DNA from: Larix sibirica
Lineage: Eukaryota; Streptophyta; Pinopsida; Pinales; Pinaceae
Length of the DNA: 18,024 nt
NCBI GenBank assembly: GCA_004151065.3
Contig: NWUY0300007788.1
Coordinates: forward strand, 8,303 to 26,326
Reading direction: 5' to 3'
Shown: in pieces, positions 9,071 through 18,024 of the stretch
Layout of the letters: the number at the start of each line of letters is the position of its first letter
Numbering within the stretch: the stretch's first letter is position 1
Notes under the pieces: generated by a model
The model's database searches: none
The model's input: the letters and a program-made list of their open reading frames with translations, nothing else
Told to the model about the DNA's origin: nothing
Program-made: the position numbers and the translations under genes

Positions 9071-9740
9071 AACCTTTAGGATGTAGTGTTTTTTCCTTTA
9101 ATAACAATGGGATGATGGGATGTGGTAGTTTTTATTCACTGCATATTTAAAAAATATATAATATTTAATTTAATTTTTAAATATTTTTTAGATAATGTAT
9201 TAAAATTAGCTTTAAGCACTATATATTATTTTTCTTTTATTTTTCTTTATGTTGCATTGATATGAACATCAAATTATTATCATCTTTCTCTTAAGTTCCT
9301 TCATTAAGTATAATTATTTTGACATATAGATTTAGTTCCTCTCCAAATTATAGTTATTAAGTCATGTCTTATAATGCATTGATTTTTATAATAAGTGAAA
9401 ATATTTATTATTATGTTATATTGATTTCAATTTCATAATATTAAAAAGTATATATCAATATTATCATATTTTAAACTAAAACTTAATTATATTTTCATAA
9501 TGCAAATATCTTTAATATCCAAATTAGAAAAAATAAAATTAGGTGAAAAAAAATTTAAATAACAAAAATGGCAAAAGCCATTTATTTATAACTTCATAAG
9601 TCCAAAATCAATCTTAACTTCAAATATACAGAATACAGATATTTTATCAAATTTGTTTTCTAATGCTTTATAAATCCAATAAATATAATTAGAAATAAAT
9701 ATAACTTCACCATTGTGTAGTATCCATATGTTAATAACTC
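9071..9740. other. Very AT-rich spacer
   Basis: This stretch is low-complexity AT-rich DNA with many short poly-A, poly-T and TA runs. No coding, RNA or transposon signal was seen. Confidence 0.6.
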
Positions 9741-9963
9741 TAAGCTTGTTTTAATGCCGATGGAACCTCTGGTACACCTAGTTTAACTTAAATTTTTAAG
9801 ATAATAAGAATGATTAAGCAAATAAAATTGTAAATTTATTTTCTTCCTTAAGCTTGTTTTACTGTTGATGGAACCTGGAACCTATGTTACACCTAGTTTA
9901 ACTTAAATTTTTAAGACCATCATAATGACTAAGCAAATAAACTTGTAAATTCATTTTTCTTCC
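9741..9963. repeat. 108-115 bp tandem duplication
   Basis: Unit 1 (9741-9848) and unit 2 (9849-9963) both start TAAGCTTGTTTTA and share ACACCTAGTTTAACTTAAAT and TTTTTAAGA. Unit 2 has a small internal duplication of GGAACCT. The copies have clearly diverged, so the event is older than the 50-bp duplication upstream. Confidence 0.88.
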
Positions 9964-10093
9964 CATAGATTCTGATACACAAATGAATTCAAACATACAT
10001 ATGTGTGACTTGCATTGGGCCATAGAATAATCGAGTTCAGGTTGGCAAATCGAGTCCTTTCTATGTTTGATATTTGTGGATAAGAAAGTAAAA

Positions 10094-10099
10094 CACGTG
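10094..10099. promoter_or_regulatory. G-box (CACGTG)
   Basis: A palindromic CACGTG core, the binding site of plant bZIP and bHLH factors, lies about 820 bp upstream of the DUF761 start codon. A single six-base site at this distance is weak evidence of function. Confidence 0.25.
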
Positions 10100-10180
10100 A
10101 TCTGGATTAGTTAGGCCAAAATAGATTGGAATTTTTCAAACCTCGCTTTAACATTTATATTAAATTAAAGAACAATAATA

Positions 10181-10283
10181 GACATTATATTATTTAAAAG
10201 TTAGATTTGCCATTTCTCTGGAAATAAAAGTTAGATTTGCCAAAGCCGATTGTGGACATTACATTATTTAAAAGTTGGAATTG
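10181..10283. repeat. Short nested direct repeats
   Basis: The phrase GACATTAYATTATTTAAAAG occurs at 10181 and again near 10255. AAAAGTTAGATTTGCCA occurs near 10196 and near 10226. This looks like local slippage-type duplication. Confidence 0.7.
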
Positions 10284-10669
10284 TTGATATAATATTATTA
10301 TTGCCTTCGCGATTATGATGTTATCCTTGGTTAGCTCAAAGAATTAATTAAATAAACAAGAATCGTAGGAAGAATTGACTAAGAAAAAACAAAATACTAT
10401 TACTTTATAAAAGTGATAAAGCTGTACTTCGCTTCATAATACTTAAAAAAACACGAGTGGGTGGATAACTAAGGGAAAGCAATCCACAACCTCCGCCAAA
10501 TTGTGATTCTCATAAAAAAGGAAAGGAAAGTTATCAGTAGTAGGGAGATGATCCATATCTTACAAAGGAAAAGAGACGCTACAATAATTATTTTGTGTTG
10601 GCCAGGGACCCTGCCTGCCCATTATGACACACTTTAAAGAAATTCTGATCTCCAATCAACTAAGCACGT

Positions 10670-10758
10670 AAACCCTAATCCACACCCTGTCGAGCACAAT
10701 CTATCTGCAAGACTGCAACTTTTTGAAATATTTTGTTTTCGCGGGACCCAAACCCTAA
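10670..10758 (+). promoter_or_regulatory. Two telo-boxes in the DUF761 5' region
   Basis: AAACCCTAA occurs at 10670-10678 and 10750-10758, about 245 and 165 bp before the probable start codon. Telo-boxes are common in plant promoters and leaders, often near the transcription start of genes active in dividing cells. The surrounding 300 bp are richer in GC than the flanking spacer, as expected for a promoter and leader. No convincing TATA box was found. Confidence 0.5.
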
Positions 10759-10916
10759 GCCTCGCGCCTTTTGAGGACAATCGGTTAGTGGCACGGAGTC
10801 AGTGTGTTGTCTGTTCCCTATCAGGGATCTACATGCAACCCTGCCTCATCCACTCATTCCCCACCTGCCAATTTCCACATTTATACTTTGTTTTTTTTCG
10901 TTTTCCATCAACGATC

Positions 10917-11390
10917 ATGAAGACAGGTACCTCAAAGAGGAAGAATTTGATCGCCAGCAATGGCATTGATGGCTCGCATCCGGCAGAGCTGCTGAAAGAA
11001 GCCTGGCGGACATTCAGATCTCTGCTTAAATCTTCTCCCAGCCTGATCAAGATGGATGTGGCCGAAAAGCTCAAAGATATTCATCTGCTCAGAAGGAATA
11101 AGCGCAAAGAAAGTGATCTCATGCATTCGACATCCACGGTGCTGACGTTGGATCATCTATCAAATCCAGTACATGATACCGCAGCAGTTGACAAAAATTT
11201 ATCTCTAATGATCGAGAGAATTTGCGATGGAGGTGGCGCCTCGGGAGGATGCAGTTTGAGTAATACAGTGAGTGTTGAAGAAATAGATGATTTAGCAGAC
11301 GCATTCATTTCAAGATTCTATAACAACGTGAGACTTGAGAAGCAACAGTCTTACAGGATGTATCAGGACATGCTTGCCCGGGGCACGTAA
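10917..11390 (+). CDS. DUF761 domain protein (cotton-fibre-like)
   Basis: This is a predicted 157-residue plant protein, intronless over this span. Residues 118-157 form a good DUF761 C-terminal block: E-E-I-D-D-L-A-D-A-F-I-S-R-F-Y, then R-L-E-K-Q-Q-S-Y and Y-Q-D-M-L-A-R at the end. This matches the family pattern of an acidic helix, F-I-x-R-F and a terminal Y-Q-x-M-L. The N-terminal half is Lys/Arg/Leu-rich, with a Gly-rich stretch at about 101-112. There is no signal peptide or membrane segment. The ATG at 10917 was chosen because it has A at -3 and follows a pyrimidine-rich leader. An in-frame ATG at 10833 has a poor context and would add a Phe/Pro-rich extension. The molecular role of DUF761 proteins is poorly defined; members are linked to growth and stress responses. 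A second, broken DUF761 block follows directly after the stop. Confidence 0.82.
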   Translation: MKTGTSKRKNLIASNGIDGSHPAELLKEAWRTFRSLLKSSPSLIKMDVAEKLKDIHLLRRNKRKESDLMHSTSTVLTLDHLSNPVHDTAAVDKNLSLMIERICDGGGASGGCSLSNTVSVEEIDDLADAFISRFYNNVRLEKQQSYRMYQDMLARGT

Positions 11391-11517
11391 CAGTGAGCGT
11401 TGAAGAAGTGGATCAATTGGCAGACGCATTCATTTCAAGATTCTATAACAACATGAGACTCTAGAAGCAACGTTCTTACAGGAGCTACCAAGAAATGGTT
11501 GCCAGTTGCACCTATCG
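11268..11517 (+). repeat. 125-bp tandem duplication of the DUF761 block
   Basis: Unit A (11268-11392) covers the last 40 codons of the gene and its stop. Unit B (11393-11517) repeats it head to tail at roughly 80-85 percent identity by eye. They share an exact run from GCAGACGCATTCATTTCAAG through TTCTATAACAAC. The period of 125 is not a multiple of three, so unit B is out of frame with unit A. Confidence 0.9.
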
Positions 11518-11572
11518 GAGGACTCGTGTACTTGATATTCCCCGGCCGACTGTTGTCATCAGTTATTTCTAA
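11393..11572 (+). pseudogene. Second DUF761 C-terminal block, broken
   Basis: Read in its own frame from 11393, this stretch gives a clear DUF761 motif (V-D-Q-L-A-D-A-F-I-S-R-F-Y-N-N) followed by R-S-Y-R-S-Y-Q-E-M. It then runs about 20 residues further to a TAA at 11570-11572. A TAG at 11462-11464 replaces the Glu codon present in unit A, and the frame is offset from the gene upstream. It cannot be reached by normal translation of the 10917 gene. It may be the older 3' end of the gene, left behind when unit A was inserted, or a failed duplication. The differences between units are spread out, so the event is not recent. Confidence 0.7.
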
Positions 11573-13009
11573 TCAGCTTAAAGCCCGGAATTTATATGTA
11601 CTCATGCATATATTGTTCTCTGAAGCACTTCATGCAAAATGCTAATCATAGCAGTGGTTCGAATATCATTTCACACTGCCCTTCCCATGTAAAATCGTTG
11701 TCTTATTTTGTAAATTTATCCAAATCTATTATCAAATTTCAATTCCATATTTATGCGCTCTGAAAATAGCGAGAGTACGATTTTTTTAAGAGAGCAATAG
11801 GAACAATTTTATGAACTATTTTATGCTGTGCAGCTTGAACACAGACAGATGGTCAAATTTACTATGCTCTCCTGACGGTTACTGTACAGTGAGTTACGCA
11901 CGTTTATAGTGCTCTGCCATTTAACCATATTTTTATTTTAACGAGGGTAAGATGCTCATAGCGTATATATTATCCAATTCGACCAACGCGAATCCATTAC
12001 ATTTAAGCATATAACAGTTCATTTCTCATAGTTATGGGCTTGACAATAATGGATTGTTTTCACTTAAAAACCTATCTAATTCACGATCACACGCACATTT
12101 GGCAAACGTTTCCTTGTCTACATTGTGAACTTCATGATTACAAAAATGGCATGTGGTCTATAGCCAACAACCAGCGAAGAGATAAACAGCAACCAAAATG
12201 CCCCATCACTCCTGGGTTTTTCTTCCCAACTCCAGTCAAAATCTTGATTGAAATTAGAGTTTATTTAATTTTGCAAATTCAATAATCACAATTATATTTT
12301 CTTCATTAAATATCCTATTTTGAAACTAATCAAATTATCCAAAATACAATTTGAGATATTAAAATTGCACTTTTAACAATTCTTCCTCTTCTTCTTTCAA
12401 CAATTCTTACACTTAGTAGATAATCTTCTTCATAATCATGATGTCACTCTTTTCATAAAGAAAATTTGACTCCCTTCGTATATGCAGATGATTTTAGTGA
12501 TGAATGTAGAGTACTAAAAGTTGTTTGACCCATCCAACATGGATGGAGATGAAGATCCACAGATTCTTCCCACCGTTGAAGACTTTGGACCACGCACACT
12601 TGCATAGTTTGAAGAGGACTAGTTTGAATTGCTATAGCATAAAGAGCAGGTGAGTCATAGAGGATATTAACGATAACTATGAAAATTGGGCTCAAGAGAC
12701 AAAATCCAAAAAAGGAAAAATGGTATGACAGGAATTCCTTGGAAGATTTTGGGCACCAAAATCCAATTAATATGAAGGTGTGATCTGAAAAAAGGATATG
12801 GATAACAATAGCTCCATGCAAAGGCATTGGTGAAGTTTGAGGATGAGGACAAAGAAGGGGACCATGTATCGTTAGGAAGGGCCTATGCCATCTCAGTTCA
12901 CCTTTACATTAAAAATCATATTGTAAGGCTAGCATAGTTAATGTAATCAAGAAAGAAAAAACAATTAAAATAAGAAATAGAATATATCATGTATTTAAAG
13001 AAAACATGA
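11573..13009. other. Spacer downstream of the DUF761 gene
   Basis: No recognisable gene was found. The first few hundred bases would hold the gene's 3' UTR, but no clear polyadenylation signal stands out. The stretch 12480-12940 is less AT-rich and gives some protein-like plus-strand translation starting at ATG 12539, but it has about nine stops in one frame, close to chance. Confidence 0.5.
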
Positions 13010-13201
13010 GAATGTACTTACCGAAGGAAAAGACAAGAGAGAAGTTTAATTAATGAGCTTTGGAAAGTTGAAAAGTTGGGGACTCCTTACTTTCCAACTA
13101 TCTCCCAAGGTGGCTCACCCTCCTATTTACCTATTCTCCACAATGAGAAAGATGGCGCTCAGATTGAGAGTGAAGGAAATGCTACCCATATTTCTACATG
13201 A
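13010..13201 (+). other. 63-codon open stretch, unidentified
   Basis: The plus strand is open from after a TGA at 13007 to a TGA at 13199 with no start codon. The peptide looks protein-like (K-L-G-T-P-Y-F-P-T-I-S-Q-G-G-S-P) and local GC is higher than around it. It could be an exon relic or chance. No family is recognised. Confidence 0.15.
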
Positions 13202-14410
13202 ACCTTGAGAATGGTTTAGAGAGCATGGAATAATAAAAGAGCTTAAATGAAGCAATTTAATGTTGATTTTCCATTCAGGTTTTTAATGTAAATAATGTTT
13301 TGTATGCCATTGTTTTAATGTGTGTATTTTAATTTTTCATTTATTAATTTCATGTGTCATGAGAAAGCTCGTGTTCCATTAATGGTTTATAATGAATGAA
13401 TATATGAAAGACATGAGAATTGAATGGAATATGAATGCATTTTCTTTTAGTTTTGATGAAATATGGTGTTCCAAATGTCATTAAATTTCCTCCATCAAAT
13501 ACTCTTCCTCCATCAAATACTCAACCAATTCTAAAGATCAATGAATGTGGTTTAGGAGATGTTGCAATTGTTTAGAGAGATGCTAAATTGAAGATGAATG
13601 ATTTTTATTTTGTTGAATGTGTTCATCCTTTCTTGACATTTTTCTTCTTCTTTCCTTGGTCATAAACACCTCATCCTACAATGAATTCACCCCATATTCT
13701 AATATAACTTATACACAAAGGTTTTCTTCCCAATGGTAGACCATACTCTTTCCAAGTGACTAAAATTGTTGTCCAATAAGTCAATTCGCCCCTTAGGTGA
13801 GGAAAATGTTTTTCCACTCGATGGAATGTTGTCCGAGTGGATAAAATAGATGTGCATGCAAATGAATTATCCCTTTATTAAGTGAAATTGCATTGTCTGT
13901 CGGTTACATCACTTCTCATTGAGTGAACTTTTTAACCTTCATGGTGAAATCATTGTCAATGAGTTTGTTTCTTATGAAAAAGTTGAAATGAGTGTGGGTT
14001 CAAGCAATGGAATTCATTTCTTTAATCTACATGAATATGTGTGTCTAAATTCAATTAATATTGCCACAAAATCATCAACTCATCAACTAGCATGTTGAAT
14101 GATATTGAAAGCAAGAGATTCATGTGGGTGAAATGGATAGGCTATGAGCCTACCATTTAGTGATCATAAATTCAAGTCATTCACTTCACACTAGACAAAC
14201 TACTTCTCCTTATTAATAAATTGGATGCACCATGAATGAATTTTTTTGGGATCAATTTACCCCCTCTCAAAGTGCGTGAATATCTAAAATGCACACCATT
14301 AACAATAGTGTGTTCAAAATAGGTGTGTTAAACTAGAGCACTTCATAATATATATATAAGAAAGGAGCCTAGATCTTGTTCGCAATATGCTCTCTAGTTC
14401 CTCAACACCT
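13202..14410. other. Spacer, possible internal region of a decayed element
   Basis: No coding sequence was recognised. Because a polypurine tract and LTR start follow at 14651, this could be the eroded internal part of that element, but no RT or RNase H motif was seen. It contains a short direct repeat (CTCCATCAAATACTC, twice near 13490-13521). Confidence 0.4.
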
Positions 14411-14508
14411 TCCTATTTTGAGATGGGGTTTTTTCATGAAGTTTTCCGTCTTGTATCAATCCTATTTTGAGATGGGGTTTTTCCATGAGGTTTTCCGTCT
14501 TGTATCAA
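14411..14508 (+). repeat. 49-bp tandem duplication
   Basis: Two copies (14411-14459 and 14460-14508) read TCCTATTTTGAGATGGGG and end TTTTCCGTCTTGTATCAA. They differ at only about three positions. The phrase GGGGTTTTTCCATGAGGTTTT resembles leader sequence of some plant copia LTRs, which is an inference from memory of such elements. Confidence 0.88.
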
Positions 14509-14650
14509 TTTTTGAGGATATTTTTTTTTGTATGAGTACTTAAAATGGATCAATGACCATACTTGAAATTTGTATTGTAATTACTTACCTAAAATGGCTA
14601 CATAATTATTGGGACCCAATTTTGGTGCATCATACGGACCTAAGATACGC

Positions 14651-14665
14651 TTGGGGGAGGGGGAG
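14651..14665 (+). other. Polypurine tract of a copia-type element
   Basis: TTGGGGGAGGGGGAG directly precedes TGTTGG. A purine run ending at the TG of the 3' LTR is the plus-strand priming site of LTR retrotransposons, and this spelling is typical of plant copia elements. Confidence 0.65.
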
Positions 14666-15038
14666 TGTTGGTTTACATGCACATTGTATAAGCACCCTTG
14701 CTAATTTTTGCAAGTTAGATAGTTTACCTAATTTCTTTCTTTAACTTAACATAGTTTAGTGATTTTATGCTTGCATGTAGTTAAGATTAACTTAGCTACT
14801 TTATTCCTTACTTTATGGTGAGATTCAAGTGCATGCCTTGCATGCATTTATTTCCCAAAATATCACTCTAGCAAGTTGTATTTATTGACTCATTGATCAT
14901 TATTCAATGAACAAGAGTTTTTAGATATTAGCGAGAATTATTATTTGCAACAGTTTTACTCTTCTCTCATCTCTTTCTTTGCAATTTATTAATGTATTGC
15001 TTCATTCTTATATTCTAGATCTCTCATAAAATATTACA
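14666..15038 (+). mobile_element. Probable 3' LTR of a copia element
   Basis: The left end is well set by TGTTGG directly after the polypurine tract. The right end is uncertain. CAACA at 14948-14952 forms a five-base inverted match to the start (TGTTG), giving a 287-bp LTR. Alternatively the LTR runs through the pyrimidine-rich stretch to about 15038 (ATTACA). No matching 5' LTR was noticed in the window, so the element is truncated or its other end is outside. No target-site duplication can be defined with confidence. Confidence 0.5.
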
Positions 15039-16034
15039 CATATATCTATTTCTTATGTACTAGTGCATATACATGTAATTTGTATCGGTGCACATTACTA
15101 GGCAATTTACATCAATTAAACCAAAATCAATTTTAACATGAACTTCTTTACTTTATTTGTAAACCATATTTCATGGTTTCATTATTTTATGACTGCACAG
15201 TATTTATTAATAGAAGTTGTACAATAGAAGTTCAAGGAAAAAACTTGTTGCAATGAGCATTATGGGAGCACATTCCAAAAAGAGAACAAGGAAAATTCTC
15301 TGAAATTTTAGTATAAAATTAATATGTTTGAATTATATGCAAATTTAAATGATGTATATTGGTTAATGTGTGTCATGTAGAGAAAAAAATTGAATAAACT
15401 TGATAAGATTGTTTGCAATCTAAGTGCAAAAGTGCATAAAATCTTGATCCAGAATCATTGCAAAGAGAAAAATTAAGTGAATCAAAGGGTAATCAACATG
15501 AATTTTTTCTTTGAATTTTCAATAATAATGTAATTATTAAGAATAGTTACTAACATGTTTCAAACGCTCTATTTCATATTTGTTGAATGTTGTGCAAGGA
15601 TAAATAACAAAGGAAGTGAATTGTTGAATGCTTGAGCCAATAGCTGCTAACATACAAAGAAGAGTCATTTGAAAAATTGATTAATATTGGGTTAAGCAGG
15701 GGTTGTGAGTATATGTTGTAGTATTAAAATTTAATTGTGCAATTGTAAGTAGCTATGTTGTTTCCCCCATTTTATAATTAATGGAACAACAAGAAAAATT
15801 TTATATTTTAATTATATCAATGTTTTGTCATGGTATATAAAACTTGCAAGAAAACAGAATATGGAGTGGATCCAATAAAAGACTTGTTGAGTGATGGCAT
15901 GAGGAATGGCTTTGAATCTTGAATGTGTATTGTTTATGAATCAATTCTTGTTATGGTACTTTTCAATTTACACAATCATGTGTATTATTTATAAATTTAC
16001 ATATGTTCATTACAGTTTATTTTAATGTTTGTAG
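15039..16034. other. AT-rich spacer
   Basis: No gene was recognised. A 31-codon Lys-rich open piece at 15381-15476 follows a TGTAG that could be an acceptor site, but nothing links it to a known family. Confidence 0.5.
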
Positions 16035-16168
16035 ATGGAAAATGAAGATGAGAAACAAAGTCGAGCCAATCAACAAAAACATTTGGTCAAATAACCGAAC
16101 TAAAATATTGTCTACAAATGATGAAGAAATTAGGCGTGCAATTACATGCAACAATGACATTAAAGTTT
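16035..16168 (+). pseudogene. Small coiled-coil-like ORF relic
   Basis: An ATG directly after TTTGTAG starts M-E-N-E-D-E-K-Q-S-R-A-N-Q-Q-K-H and stops after 18 codons. Shifting frame near 16082 continues a helix-like sequence (G-Q-I-T-E-L-K-Y-C-L-Q-M-M-K-K-L-G) to a TAG at 16171. This could be a last exon with one frameshift, or chance in AT-rich DNA. No family is recognised. Confidence 0.2.
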
Positions 16169-16171
16169 GAG

Positions 16172-17351
16172 TAGAGTGACGATCAATATAAATGAATGTT
16201 CTGGCAATTTGTATGTTTTGAAATGTTTGTCTGTGAAAATCTAACATTTTGTTTTAAGTATTGGACATATTGTCCCATGTGGATGATCATAGGTTATCAA
16301 TAAGTGTAACAACTAGATATTGAGATTTTGATTATTGTTGGAATATATGTTGTCCCATTTTATATGATGAATGGTCTCTTATTCATATATAATAAATAGA
16401 TTGTTTATTCTATTGCATTGTCAATTGTTGTAAAATATTACATTCCTCATTAAATATATGGATGATCTATATATGCATATTTAAATATTAAAAAGAACAA
16501 ATATATAATCAATGATATAACACGATAATACAGTCGTTATTTCTAAACACAATAATTCAAATTAAAATATCAATATTATTATAAAAAAATATTTGATTTT
16601 ATTGTTAGTAATTGAAAATTAAAAAAACATAATTAATTAAATTAGAGACACATTGGTGCATTCTATTTTTTGAACTCGTGTGGGGCATGCATAAATCGTT
16701 AATCGTGAAATGATTTTTACATTGTAAAAATTATGCACCCGTGCTCTTTATCGGACAAATCGCACTTGTGCTTCTGTTTGTTATAACGGCAGCAATATCA
16801 TGGTTCTGATATAATATTTGGCTCCATTGTTTTATATATAAAATTGACATTGATGATATACTTGTAGTAAGTGCACTGAAGACAGAAAAGTTGAAATTCC
16901 ATTGGCCATTATTGTCATCATTAAATTTATAGGACATGATGGTGTTTATGGTAATATAAGTATCAATGTGTATCTATGAAAGTTCAACACCTTTAGATTT
17001 AACGGGGATAATAAGTACTAGTGCTATAAATAATATTACATGTACTAGGGAGTTATATAAATGAAATAAATGAAAGCACTGCCACATAATATTTAAAATG
17101 TATGCATTGATGCTTTTATGTTTACAAATGCACCCAATCATAACATTTAAATTGTATGCATTGGTGTTGCAGGGGATTTAATAGATTTTTTTTCCAAATC
17201 TTGTAATATTAAACACCTCCATAAAAATCTCTACTAGAACCTATGTTTTCTTTGTAGTGTGATTTAATGTAAAAGGGCCATATTTATTGAATAAGACCCA
17301 CTAGGTTGATTCTAGGTTGTTGGCTCTCATTAATAGTTGTAGCACAAGTAA
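16172..17351. other. AT-rich spacer with a short direct repeat
   Basis: No gene was seen. A roughly 28-base phrase ending TGTATGCATTGRTG occurs at 17085-17113 and 17137-17166. The rest is low-complexity AT-rich sequence. Confidence 0.55.
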
Positions 17352-17372
17352 TTAGGGTTTTTTAGGGTTTTT
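17352..17372 (-). promoter_or_regulatory. Double inverted telo-box
   Basis: TTAGGGTTTTTTAGGGTTTTTT is two telo-box cores (AAACCCTAA type) in reverse orientation, ten bases apart. It could belong to a promoter or leader, or be an interstitial telomere-like scrap. No gene was identified next to it. Confidence 0.4.
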
Positions 17373-17592
17373 TCTTTTCAAGCAATATATAGATTAGTAA
17401 TCTATTTAATGTTTTGTCAAGTGTTGAAATTATTAACACAACTGAGAGGGTGGGGGGGGTGAATAAGTTGTGATAGTGCTTAAACAATTTAAGTTCCTTT
17501 TTATGAGTTGTTATCATTCACCAATTAATTGTCAAGATACTACTGGAGGTAAACAACAGACATAGTCATCATCAATCACACATATGATATAN

Positions 17593-17921
17593 TGATTGGA
17601 AAATTTTGCCTTACTAATGGTGAAACTAGAGTTCCTAGCTGGTAGTTTTGTTCCTTAATTTTCATATTCCTATTATAAATCTCATCAAAATATTCCTATT
17701 ATAACTCTCATCAAAATGATCTATTTTCAAACTTAGAAAATATAGTTAGACTAATTTACACTTTAATATGATTGGAAAATTTTGCCTTACTAATGGTGAA
17801 ACTAGAGTTCCTAGCTGGTAGTTTTGTTCCTTAATTTTCATATTCATATTATAAATCTCATCAAAATGATCTATTTTCAGACTTAGAAAATATAGTTTGC
17901 CTACTTTACACTCTAATAATA
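17593..17921. repeat. Tandem repeat starting at the N at 17592
   Basis: Unit 1 (17593-17768) and unit 2 (17769-17921) both begin TGATTGGAAAATTTTGCCTT and share a long run through CTAGAGTTCCTAGCTGGTAG. Unit 1 has an internal ~26-base duplication (CTATTATAA, then CTCATCAAAAT) that unit 2 lacks. A partial third start (TGATTGGAAAAATTAG) lies at 17922. The single N sits directly before unit 1. Confidence 0.9.
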
Positions 17922-18024
17922 TGATTGGAAAAATTAGATGGACCATTCTAGTGAAAGAGTATAGTTTTCAGATAGAGCCTTTGTTAATAAAGATATTAAA
18001 TTAGATGAGTGGGATAAGTGTAAT

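Noticed and set aside
10788-10916. N-terminal extension of the DUF761 protein
   Set aside because: The longest frame begins with GTG, not a nuclear start codon. The in-frame ATG at 10833 has a poor context, and the extension is Phe/Pro/His-rich, as expected from translating a pyrimidine-rich leader.
10829-11304. Minus-strand open frames opposite the DUF761 gene
   Set aside because: These are shadows of the coding strand with no recognisable domains.
11339-11464. Programmed -1 frameshift joining the two DUF761 units
   Set aside because: The second frame is open across the overlap, but no slippery sequence or downstream structure was seen and a TAG soon follows. Simple duplication explains the layout.
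12539-12937. Acidic plus-strand reading from ATG 12539 (M-D-G-D-E-D-P-Q)
   Set aside because: About nine stops in 133 codons is near the chance rate for this composition. There is no recognised motif and no evidence that one frame was conserved.
14553-14744. 63-codon plus-strand frame across the polypurine tract
   Set aside because: It runs from spacer through the tract into the LTR, which is not expected to encode protein, and shows no motif.
16017-17946. Minus-strand frames at 16017-16247, 16731-16937 and 17746-17946
   Set aside because: They are low-complexity, Ile/Leu/Tyr-rich translations of AT-rich DNA. The last lies inside a tandem repeat.
1-18024. CRISPR array, bacterial operon, tRNA or rRNA gene
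   Set aside because: No regularly spaced repeats, ribosome-binding-site-led gene clusters, tRNA-like cloverleaf or rRNA core sequences were seen. The content is plant nuclear.

Overview
This window looks like intergenic DNA from a seed plant with a repeat-rich nuclear genome. It is AT-rich, has few genes, and carries decayed Ty1/copia-type retrotransposon pieces. It also holds one plant-specific DUF761 (cotton-fibre-protein-like) gene and telo-box motifs of the kind found in plant promoters. Three isolated N characters (3277, 8870, 17592) look like collapsed scaffold gaps. A gymnosperm or other large-genome plant would fit, but the sequence does not settle this. Many open frames in the window start with TTG or GTG and are not meaningful under nuclear translation rules.

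Layout. Positions 1-3276 and 3278-6552 are two copies of one ~3.28 kb segment, joined exactly at the N at 3277. Each copy carries, on the minus strand, the C-terminal part of a copia-type Gag: an acidic/basic linker, a coiled coil and three CCHC zinc knuckles, the third degenerate. Stops and frameshifts break it. No protease, integrase or reverse transcriptase was recognised. The rest of each copy is non-Gag sequence with a few tiny plus-strand ORFs. The copies are almost identical over 2.2 kb, then differ by about 41 substitutions and one indel over ~0.88 kb of gag, then are identical again. Copy 2 extends slightly further into gag and stops at a perfect palindrome that looks like the two ends of an LTR.

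Positions 6613-10650 are AT-rich spacer with two moderately long open frames (7576-8122), an LTR-like stretch with a TATA box and a weak primer-binding-site-like motif (8241-8500), and three small direct-repeat clusters.

The one credible host gene is at 10917-11390 on the plus strand: a 157-aa, apparently intronless DUF761 protein with two telo-boxes in its 5' region. Directly behind its stop codon lies a second, out-of-frame copy of its C-terminal DUF761 block, broken by one stop codon.

Positions 11573-18024 are spacer again. They contain the 3' end of a copia element on the plus strand (polypurine tract plus LTR start at 14651-14666), a 49-bp tandem repeat just upstream of it, an inverted double telo-box at 17352, and a tandem repeat starting at the last N.

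There is no operon-like or defence-like system here. The most interesting points are the nature of the 3.28 kb duplication and the duplicated DUF761 block.
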